From an uncultured Pseudomonadota bacterium (GTDB lineage: Bacteria; Pseudomonadota; Gammaproteobacteria; Burkholderiales; SG8-39): DNA of 64,000 bases. The position numbers and the translations under genes are program-made. This document shows positions 57,410 through 64,000 of this stretch, one piece after another (the stretch's first letter is position 1; every line of letters starts with the position of its first letter). The stretch covers positions 50,119-114,118 of the forward strand of contig CAIXPL010000038.1 of assembly GCA_903921325.1 (NCBI GenBank), given 5' to 3'. The notes beneath the pieces are model-generated. The model made no database searches and had not been told where the DNA came from. It was given only the letters and a program-made list of their open reading frames with translations.

Positions 57410-58756
57410 TCAAGTGCTCGCTACCTGGGCCGATTGTGAGAGCCGCTGCGCCGCGTATTGCCAAAGATCGGTGTCGGTCACTGGGCCCCAGGTGTGCTCG
57501 ACGAACCATTGCACAAACGGAGTGGCCATTGGTGAGAATGGTCCGGCTTTGCGTATGACCCCGCGCATAGCGCTTGGTGCTTGCTCCAAGTAACGCTCGA
57601 ACGCCGCGGTGACGTCGCCCTCAGTCATCTCATTCAGCAGTGCCCTCCCCTCTTGCATTCGCTGGGCGTCGTAATCAGCGCGCAGTTGAGCGGTCGGATC
57701 CTTCTGCAGCTCCTTCGATTTCGGCTTCGAGGGTGTTTGTGGAGCGGAAATCGGTTCAGGCACGCCGCTCTTCAAGATCGATTTCAGGTACGCACGCCTT
57801 GAGGTGATTTGCGGAAGTTTCGCGTTTTTTACCCTCTCCCTCATTGCATCGATTGCCGCACGCAGCTGCACCGCATCGTATTCTGCCAGCAGCTCGTCGG
57901 CATCCTTCTGACTCAATCCCATCGCCATGATCGGCTCCCTTAGCGACGAATCCACCAGAGGCGGCGGAGGGAACTCTAAGCTGACTTGCGGTCGCATTCG
58001 AGTCGTAAAATGCAAGCTCACAACTCGGCGTCCGACGCGCTTTTCGACCAAGGTGATCTCGATATCTGACACAGCGTTCACCTCAGCGATTGCCGGCTTC
58101 AGATCATCTCGCTTCCAATACTTGTACTCTGGCGGATCCGCAGACACGGGTTTTCCACTGAGTTGATGGAACCAGAGTTTCGTTTCTCGCTCTGGCGTCC
58201 GGTGACCGGGCGACGTCGCGTATTGCCGGCATACTTCCCATAGCGCAAGCGCAGGTCCGCTCTTGAACATCCGCTGGTAGTAGAGCGAGAGGTGCGTGTA
58301 GGCAGAGGGGCGCACCACCAGTTCGTGCACGCCAGGTGGGAAAGCCCAACCAAACCACACCGGTTTTCCGGGGCCCTTCCCGAGTGGATAGGCAAGCAGG
58401 ATACTCGCCACCAGTGCCTCGGAGCGCCATTGCTTAGCGTCCTCCATGACGACCTGAATACTCTGAATGGACTGGGCTGACTCTTGTAGCGTTTTCGTGT
58501 CGTTCGAGTTGAAATCGGCGTCCGCGATGATCGTAGATAGCGGTAGCCAGAAATACTGCTCGGCACCTGGCACATCGGGTGGTGCATTCTTACCAGGGAC
58601 TTTCAAGAGCTGTGAGTGACCAAGCATCACATTGAAAACTTTGCGGCTTAGTAGGGTCAGCCGGCCCTGCCGGATCCGCACCCCGACAACGTCATTGGCT
58701 TTGCGGACTGCCAACGCGTTCGCCGAGTCGTCCCTTTGATCATTGTGATTCAGCAT
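57410..58756 (-). CDS. rep: Plasmid replication initiator (Rep_3-like)
   Basis: 448 aa. The N-terminal region 'LTLLSRKVFNVMLGHSQLL' and 'STIIADADFNSNDTKTLQES' then 'IQSIQVVMED' is the first winged helix of iteron-binding initiators. 'ALALWEVCRQYATSPG' and 'RETKLWFHQLSGKP' with 'KRDDLKPAIAEVNAVSDIEI' form the second. The C-terminal 160 aa are an extra charged region. The adjacent iterons on the far side of the start support the call. It presumably binds them to open the origin and represses itself; a half-iteron (CTCACC) abuts the ATG. Confidence 0.85.
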   Translation of the reverse strand: MLNHNDQRDDSANALAVRKANDVVGVRIRQGRLTLLSRKVFNVMLGHSQLLKVPGKNAPPDVPGAEQYFWLPLSTIIADADFNSNDTKTLQESAQSIQSIQVVMEDAKQWRSEALVASILLAYPLGKGPGKPVWFGWAFPPGVHELVVRPSAYTHLSLYYQRMFKSGPALALWEVCRQYATSPGHRTPERETKLWFHQLSGKPVSADPPEYKYWKRDDLKPAIAEVNAVSDIEITLVEKRVGRRVVSLHFTTRMRPQVSLEFPPPPLVDSSLREPIMAMGLSQKDADELLAEYDAVQLRAAIDAMRERVKNAKLPQITSRRAYLKSILKSGVPEPISAPQTPSKPKSKELQKDPTAQLRADYDAQRMQEGRALLNEMTEGDVTAAFERYLEQAPSAMRGVIRKAGPFSPMATPFVQWFVEHTWGPVTDTDLWQYAAQRLSQSAQVAST

Positions 58757-58773
58757 GGTGAGTAGATTATGCC

Positions 58774-59150
58774 CCTGTCATTTCACCATAACAACTGTCC
58801 TGCAAAAGCTCACCTTGCAACCCGTATCCACTCACCCCAGCTCCCGCAAAAGCTCACCTATGGGGGGCATGATCGGGATAGTGCTCACCGACATACCTGT
58901 AACAACTCACTCACTCCCCTGTAGAAGCTCCCCATTCATTCAATAACCATTTGAAAATAAAAGACTTTATGAGAAGCATAATCATCCAAAGTTTCAATGA
59001 ATAAGAACTTCAATCTCTCAATGTAGACCGGGCGAAGCTCCCGTAAAAGCTCACTTCTCCATTCCTACATGTCAGCATCACTTGATTCGCCAGATCAGAG
59101 AACTCGCGAGAGCTCGGCTTGAAAGAGTTACCTCCCGTCATAGCTCACCT
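58774..59150. other. Iteron-containing replication origin (oriV)
   Basis: Direct repeats with consensus CYCNTGCAAAAGCTCACCT. Best copies are at 58801-58815, 58846-58859, 59041-59055 (GTAAAAGCTCACT) and 59134-59150. Weaker ones lie at 58774-58790, 58876-58890, 58896-58912, 58918-58932 and 59103-59118. Between them, 58932-59025 is strongly AT-rich and a likely melting region. No clear DnaA box was found inside. The position between rep and parA is typical for iteron plasmids. Confidence 0.85.
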
Positions 59151-59250
59151 AAACAGTACCTTTTGAAGGCATCTTAGCTAATGCAGTGCATACAGGCAAA
59201 ATCAGTGCGAGTATACTATTACGATGTTAGTTTCATAAAAGGTTATTCGC

Positions 59251-60450
59251 ATGCTATTAGGAACATTTGAATCCCAGATAACTAAAACTCCTTTGCTCAC
59301 GCTCGATAATGTTGCCGAGCAGGCCCAAACGGCATCGGCAATGCTCGCGCGTATTCGGGGGGATTTATACAACCCGTCCATGGTAAAGCAACCACCGGTC
59401 TTCAGTGGCGCAAAGGTTGCAGAGCTGTGTGGGATCGACAAGCCCGCATTTCACCGGAGGCTTGCTCGCAAGGACCTGCCAGAGGGTCGGGCTATTAACG
59501 CCGCACGTCGAGAATTTACGCTGATCGAGGCGCGACAATGGGTGGCGGCTCACAGCGTGGGTCATGTTCGCGTCCCTGGCGAAAAGGCAGTTACGATCGC
59601 TGTAGGTCTTTTCAAAGGTGGTGTTGGAAAGACCACGACTGCAATGTCGCTTGGACAAGGACTCTCGCTCAAGTTCGGCTATAAGGTTCTGCTTGTTGAT
59701 TTGGATCCACAAGGCTCGCTCAGTTCGCTCTGCGGTTTTCAGCCCGATGCTGATATCAGCGAGGACCAAACTGCGTATGCCCTCTTCGAGGGGTCGCAAC
59801 AATCCCTGCGCTACGCGGTAACGCCGACCTATTGGGATGGGATTGACTGTGTGCCTGCCTCACCCTCCCTTTTTGCCGCCGAATTCCACCTACCAGCTCG
59901 ACAGTCCAAATCCCGGGGAGACGGTTTCCGATTTTGGGAAGTGCTCGACCGCGGTCTTGAAGAATTGCGGCCTGAGTACGACGTCATCATCATAGACACG
60001 CCCCCTGCCCTGTCTTATGTGACGCTGAATGCGTTCCTTGCTGCGGATGGCCTGATTTTACCGATTCCTCCTAAGGGCCTGGATTTCGCTTCTGCGGCGC
60101 AGTTCTGGACGCTTTTTTCGGACATTGCAGGGGAGCTTTCGTCGCAGTCACTGGCACCGAAGACGTACCGGTTCATTAACGTACTGCTCTCAATGGTCGA
60201 CCTGACTGACCCAGTCGCCCCGACGGTGACTAAGTGGATTGGTGCCACCTATCGCGATAAAGTGTTGCCGGTTGAGATTCCAAAGACAAACGTGGCCAAC
60301 GTCGCAGGAGTTCAATTCGGGACTGTGTACGACGTGTCCCGATACGCCGGTAAGGTCGCAACATACGCTCGTGCACGTACAGCGTATGACCGAGTTGTAG
60401 ATCTCGTCGAGAAGCAAATTCGAGCTTGTTGGCTGAGTGCGAATAGTTAG
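59251..60450 (+). CDS. parA: ParA partition ATPase (type Ia)
   Basis: 399 aa. The N-terminal HTH ('AKVAELCGIDKPAFHRRLAR', about 54-73) marks the long ParA type that represses its own promoter. The deviant Walker A is 'FKGGVGKTTTAMS' (121-133), followed by 'VLLVDLDPQGSL' and 'DVIIIDTPPALS'. It positions plasmid copies by ATP-driven DNA binding. AAAGG lies about nine bases before the ATG, and a possible -10 (TATACTAT) about 38 bases upstream. Eleven bases separate it from parB. Confidence 0.95.
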   Translation: MLLGTFESQITKTPLLTLDNVAEQAQTASAMLARIRGDLYNPSMVKQPPVFSGAKVAELCGIDKPAFHRRLARKDLPEGRAINAARREFTLIEARQWVAAHSVGHVRVPGEKAVTIAVGLFKGGVGKTTTAMSLGQGLSLKFGYKVLLVDLDPQGSLSSLCGFQPDADISEDQTAYALFEGSQQSLRYAVTPTYWDGIDCVPASPSLFAAEFHLPARQSKSRGDGFRFWEVLDRGLEELRPEYDVIIIDTPPALSYVTLNAFLAADGLILPIPPKGLDFASAAQFWTLFSDIAGELSSQSLAPKTYRFINVLLSMVDLTDPVAPTVTKWIGATYRDKVLPVEIPKTNVANVAGVQFGTVYDVSRYAGKVATYARARTAYDRVVDLVEKQIRACWLSANS

Positions 60451-60461
60451 GGAGCGTAGCC

Positions 60462-61430
60462 ATGGGAATTAGTAAGATGTTCGATAAGGTCAACTTGGAC
60501 GAAGTGCGTCCCACGGAGACTGTTCCGCGATCTCCGGCGAAAACTGCTCCAGGCCGGCTAATTCAGTTTGGAAATGAACTCGAAGAGGCGCAGAAGCAGC
60601 TCGACGCCTATCAGGGGTCGCTGCCAACCAAACGTCTGGATCCCAAAATCATACGAACCTCAAGTCTTAGAAATCGGCATGAGGACGCGTTTAAGGGTTC
60701 GAATTGGGAGCAGTTCAAGCAGGACATCGCACTTGCCGGTGGGAACACCCAGCCGATCAAGGTGCGACCGATCGACGGCCCGGAAGCACAGTACGAGATC
60801 GTGTTCGGTCATCGGCGCCACCGGGCGTGCCTCGAGACCGAGATTCCAGTGCTGGCTATGATCGAGCAGATCAGCGACAAGGACCTGTTTGAGTCGATGA
60901 CTCGGGAGAATCTCGGTCGCAATGATCTGAGCGTTTGGGAGTGGGGCCAGCATTACAGGCGCGGTTTAGAGCATGGATTCTATGCTACGCAAGCTCAGCT
61001 CGCTGCGGCCAATCAAATGTCCGAGGGACACGTCGCGGTGTGCTTGCAGGTTGCTGCGCTGCCATTCGAGGTAGTGTGCCTATTCTCGTCACCTTTGGAC
61101 ATTCAATGGAGATGGGGAACGAAGCTGGCAGAGTTGCACAAACACGACGCTAAAAGCCTGAGAGCCCGCGCGATTGCGCTCGCCTCAGTCGAGCCTCGAC
61201 CCGCCGCCGCCAAAGTGTTCGCGGCCCTCGCGGGGGCCGCCAGTGGGGGCTTGGGCGTTAAGTCATTTGAAATTCAGCGCGCTGGTAAGAGGGCGGCGTT
61301 GATTGAGTCGAAGGGGAAAGTCGTTTCTGTCAAGTTTGCACAGGGAGTTATTCCGGCTAGGCGACTCAGCGAACTACGGTCTTTGGTCGAAGGGTTTTTG
61401 GCTCAAAATTCTAGCGATGCTAGTCTTTAG
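60462..61430 (+). CDS. parB: ParB centromere-binding CTPase
   Basis: 322 aa. The N-terminal 'LDPKIIRTSSLRNRHEDAF' gives the ParB start. CTP-binding boxes are 'YEIVFGHRRHRACLE' and 'SMTRENLGRNDLSVWEWGQH'. The HTH is around 'TQAQLAAANQMSEGHVAVCL' (about 176-195). GGGAG is eight bases before the ATG. It binds parS and stimulates ParA. No parS could be recognised. Confidence 0.93.
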   Translation: MGISKMFDKVNLDEVRPTETVPRSPAKTAPGRLIQFGNELEEAQKQLDAYQGSLPTKRLDPKIIRTSSLRNRHEDAFKGSNWEQFKQDIALAGGNTQPIKVRPIDGPEAQYEIVFGHRRHRACLETEIPVLAMIEQISDKDLFESMTRENLGRNDLSVWEWGQHYRRGLEHGFYATQAQLAAANQMSEGHVAVCLQVAALPFEVVCLFSSPLDIQWRWGTKLAELHKHDAKSLRARAIALASVEPRPAAAKVFAALAGAASGGLGVKSFEIQRAGKRAALIESKGKVVSVKFAQGVIPARRLSELRSLVEGFLAQNSSDASL

Positions 61431-61520
61431 CGGCTAAAGATGGACTGAATTATTAGAACAATCAAAGAGTTATTAAAAAGAGCGGCGGTTCTCACGCACA
61501 ACTGGAAGGAGATCGCCATT

Positions 61521-61537
61521 TCCTGCAAAAGCTCACC
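61521..61537. repeat. Extra iteron copy downstream of parB
   Basis: TCCTGCAAAAGCTCACC at 61521-61537 matches the best iterons of oriV over 16-17 bases but lies 2.4 kb away on the other side of parAB. It could help handcuffing or titrate Rep. Confidence 0.8.
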
Positions 61538-61615
61538 ATGGAGAGGGTCGATGCAGGGCTTCCATCGATCACAAGTAGGAATCGAACCACCGATCAGTGC
61601 CTGAAGAAGAGAGAA

Positions 61616-61655
61616 ATGCCCATCACTTGCACGAAGTGATGGGCATTTCTTTTGT
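61616..61655 (+). terminator. Intrinsic terminator after parAB
   Basis: ATGCCCATCACTT (61616-61628) and AAGTGATGGGCAT (61634-61646) are perfect 13-bp arms, followed by TTTCTTTTG. The reverse strand also has A/T flanks, so it may serve both converging units. Confidence 0.92.
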
Positions 61656-61663
61656 TGGTGATC

Positions 61664-62200
61664 TTATGGTTTGATCCAGAAAACCCCGGGGATCGCCGTG
61701 GGAACCAGGCTCACGTCTAGTTCCAGTCTGAGCATCAGCTGAGGTCCAATCTGATACACCGAAGCGATTAGGTCGTCGGTCGCTGTCAGGTGGATGCACG
61801 GCGCATGCAGCAAGCCATCAACTGGCGATGTATTGATTTCCGCGAGGACATCGAACGCATTCGTCTCGTCGTCACGGGAGGCCAAGACGACCCGGCATTG
61901 ACCACTTTCTGCGCGGCTATCCGTTACTGTGGCACGATGAGTGAGCTCGGTGGGGTAGGGTGCTCCGTAGCAATTCCAATGCTTGATTGAGACGGTCGAT
62001 GTCGAGTGGTCGACTACTTGGTTAATCGAGGGCCGGGACTGTGAGATGGGGGGCATGGATGTGCGTGCGAGCAGTCCAGCCCAGCGGACTTCGTCCGATT
62101 CTGAGACGTCGTAAGGACCCGCGTTGTCCATGTGATCGAGAAACGCATAGTCATCCGGGGTCAGTTCGGCAGGGTCAATTGGGAGGGTTGGTTCGGGCAT
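61664..62200 (-). CDS. Hypothetical protein
   Basis: 178 aa from the ATG at 62200 with GGAG six bases upstream; the longer frame has no start signal. 'ELTPDDYAFLDHMDNAGPYD' at the N-terminus and 'IHLTATDDLIASVYQIGPQL' followed by 'MLRLELDVSLVP' near the end. It looks like a soluble beta-rich protein. No family recognised. It ends at the parAB terminator. The 198-base gap to the next gene has no feature I can support. Confidence 0.55.
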   Translation of the reverse strand: MPEPTLPIDPAELTPDDYAFLDHMDNAGPYDVSESDEVRWAGLLARTSMPPISQSRPSINQVVDHSTSTVSIKHWNCYGAPYPTELTHRATVTDSRAESGQCRVVLASRDDETNAFDVLAEINTSPVDGLLHAPCIHLTATDDLIASVYQIGPQLMLRLELDVSLVPTAIPGVFWIKP

Positions 62201-62398
62201 AGAGATCTCCAAATAGCTTATCGAGGGCGCCAGTGAGGTTGGCATCGTCTTGCTGTGGGTGCATCCGTTGCGCCTGCGGTGGGCAGTTCGCGACTCTGTG
62301 ATCAAAAATAATCAAGCCCCCAGTAAAACGCTACAATAAGTCATCTGAGTAGTCTGTGCGGACCTGGAGGGGCTCAGCGCAACCGTGGTTCGTCTGCA

Positions 62399-63685
62399 GT
62401 GCGCCAACACGGAAGCCCTTGCGGACGGGATGGATGTCTACTCCGAGATGCCGACGATGGCAGGCAGTTCACAATTATTGAAGGTCCCAACTGTGTGACT
62501 GAGACTCTAAAATCCCTGCCAATTCGAGTGTCCAGTTCGCAAGTTGGTTGTGCAATTGCGGCGGACTCGCGACGCTATGCCCCGAGTGTGCCGAGGCGGC
62601 CGAGTCTGGTGCGGAGGATACCGCGCCATCATTTTGCGTTGTTGCGCGGGCACTTGGACGGGATAGCGTTATCTGTTCTGGCGGAGCGCTACCTGGATGC
62701 CGGTGAGAGAAGCCAAGTGCAACGGATACTCGCCGAGGTGCGCCGTAATCTCCGAGGCATTCTGGACGTCGACGGGGTGGGTCGGAAGGCACGCGGACTA
62801 GTGCCGCGTGTCTCTCGCGTCACCCCGAAACGGCAGGACGTACGGCCGTCATTGAAAGACTTCGCGGCCGCGTACGACCCGGATTGTGCGCTCGGAGAGC
62901 GTGAACTGGTGTGGGCCTACCAGGATGCATACCCACCTGCAGCCGCCGACGCGCGCCCTACGCCAAAGCGAGACGGGCCGCGGGAGGTACTCTATTGGCT
63001 TGAGCGGCGCGCGGCGAGAGAACCGAAACCAGCGGATCGGCTGCGAGAATGGGTTGTCCGACCAGTCGCCGAGCGCTTGGAAGCGGCCGGCATGATCACG
63101 GTCGAGGATTTGCGCGAGCGCATGGCGCGGGCTCGTCCTGGCTGTCGTTGGTGGTTGTCCGTGCCCGGGGTTGGGGACGCGACGGGGCGGCGCCTGGAGG
63201 CGTGGGTGTTGAGGCAGGCCTGGTCAACGCAAAACCCGCGGCTGTCGGCTGCCGCTGTCGTGCCGTTGGAACGAGCGGCGCCCCCGAATCTGTCCTGGCA
63301 CGCCGACTGCGAGTTGCTCAACGACTGGATTCACAGCTGTGGAGTGGAACGGCGGGGAGGGCGCCTTAGCGCGCATACGCGACGCGCGTATCTCAGGCAG
63401 GCAGAGCGATTGATTCTTTGGGCGTGGTTTGAGCGCAAGATGAGTCTGTCGTCCCTGCGACATGACGACTGCCGAGCATTCGACGAGTTCCTCGCCTCAC
63501 CGCCGGCGAGCTGGTGCGCGTCGCGCGGCGAGGCCCGGTCATCACTTCGGTGGCGTCCGCTTGAAGGGCCCTTGTCCGCGACGAGTCGTCGTCAGGCAAG
63601 AACGATCCTGTCGGCCTGGTTCGACTGGGGTGTCGCTCGCGAGCGATTGCAGGTCAATCCGTGGCAACCGCATACCAGATTGTAA
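62399..63685 (+). pseudogene. DUF3701-type tyrosine integrase lacking its catalytic domain
   Basis: 428 aa from a GTG at 62399 (true start uncertain; family similarity begins at about residue 70). 'RIPRHHFALLRGHLDGIALS', 'GERELVWAYQDAYPP' and 'GCRWWLSVPGVGDATGRRLE' match the DUF3701 N-terminal domain of large phage-type integrases. Residues about 305-420 are the SAM-like core-binding domain ('LSAHTRRAYLRQAERLILWA'). The frame stops right after 'NPWQPHTRL', where the catalytic R...H-x-x-R...Y domain should begin, and the next gene is on the other strand. The 3' part seems to have been lost by deletion or insertion, so the product cannot recombine DNA. Confidence 0.75.
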
Positions 63686-63703
63686 ACGCGCGGCCGTCGT
63701 GCT

Positions 63704-63922
63704 TTATGGCGCGCCGATTTTGGCACGCAGCGCCTCGAACTCGGAGACCTTTGTGTCCTTCTGAGCTTCGAGGCGCGTCAGGATAACACGCTGCTCTTCG
63801 TCGAGCTTGGCCTGCGCATCTGCCTGATGAATCGCGAGCTTTACATCAGCATCGCGCCCGAGGCCATTGGCAATGATTGACGCGACGAACACGGCAACAA
63901 GACCAAAAAATAGAAAGCGCAT
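63704..63922 (-). CDS. Small membrane-anchored coiled-coil protein
   Basis: 72 aa. One N-terminal helix ('FLFFGLVAVFVASIIANGL') followed by a charged helix ('ADAQAKLDEEQRVILTRLEA'). TAGGGAACGACA precedes the ATG. Unknown function. Its end lies 18 bases from the broken integrase, at the likely breakpoint. Confidence 0.55.
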   Translation of the reverse strand: MRFLFFGLVAVFVASIIANGLGRDADVKLAIHQADAQAKLDEEQRVILTRLEAQKDTKVSEFEALRAKIGAP

Positions 63923-63931
63923 TGTCGTTCC

Positions 63932-64000
63932 CTAGAAAGAGGTTAAGAGATAAGCCAGGAACAAGAAGCAATCGGCAATGGTGAACGCGACGAACGGGGC
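63932..64000 (-). CDS. C-terminus of a membrane protein (truncated by window edge)
   Basis: The minus-strand frame entering from the right edge reads 'APFVAFTIADCFLFLAYLLT' and ends at a TAG (63934-63932), nine bases before the next gene's ATG. Only the hydrophobic tail is visible. Confidence 0.4.
   Translation of the reverse strand, partial: APFVAFTIADCFLFLAYLLTSF

Overview
The window reads as part of a large conjugative plasmid (or a plasmid-like integrative element) from a GC-rich proteobacterium. Three things point to a plasmid. There is an F-type (MPF-F) conjugation gene block. There is a Rep initiator with iteron-like repeats and a parAB locus. There are typical plasmid accessory genes (KfrA-like, SSB, Sel1 lipoprotein, anti-restriction-type genes). 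An RpfF/RpfC pair and frequent ATGA start/stop overlaps are compatible with a Xanthomonadales-like or betaproteobacterial host, but the taxon cannot be fixed from sequence alone. No rRNA, tRNA or CRISPR array was seen.

Layout. (1) 1-17.2 kb: F-type T4SS genes on the + strand in the order traC (end only), trbI, S26 peptidase, traW, traU, trbC, two TraN-like cysteine-rich repeat proteins, three small exported or membrane proteins, traF, traH, traG. (2) 17.2-26.4 kb: a mosaic accessory region with an MmeI-like fused restriction-modification enzyme, an S1/P1 nuclease, and minus-strand hypothetical genes, most of them followed by their own strong intrinsic terminator. (3) 26.5-35.5 kb: a + strand run with a prim-pol-like protein, a beta-class N4/N6 DNA methylase, a DUF5131 protein, a C5 methylase with internal repeats, small genes, a pentapeptide-repeat protein and a phage-type methylase. 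(4) 35.6-38.3 kb: a minus-strand run with ssb, a NERD-domain membrane protein and unknowns. (5) 38.4-49 kb: a Sel1 lipoprotein, double-HTH regulators, an OB-like protein coupled to an HD-domain (MobH/TraI_2-like) protein, a sigma-like/HTH protein, two paralogous 81-aa proteins with a receiver protein, a palindrome-rich divergent control region, and a KfrA-like coiled-coil protein. (6) 49-57.3 kb: a micro-ORF plus HNH protein, a membrane HELLH protein, and a tyrosine recombinase translationally coupled to a response-regulator receiver and an AcrVA2-like protein. Next come rpfF (DSF synthase) and, convergent to it, a full RpfC-type hybrid kinase. (7) 57.4-61.7 kb: rep, iteron origin, parA, parB, terminator. 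(8) 61.7-64 kb: unknown gene, integrase lacking its catalytic domain, small membrane genes.

The most striking proposal is that a complete fatty-acid quorum-sensing pair (RpfF plus RpfC) sits in the replication/maintenance core. rpfC lies 116 bp downstream of rep on the same strand. The recombinase, receiver and AcrVA2-like operon lies just upstream of rpfF. This suggests, but does not prove, that plasmid copy number, recombination or transfer responds to host cell density. A second theme is tandem repeat amplification: dimeric higher-order repeats in both TraN-like proteins, repeats between motifs VIII and IX of the C5 methylase, and a 15-bp pentapeptide array.
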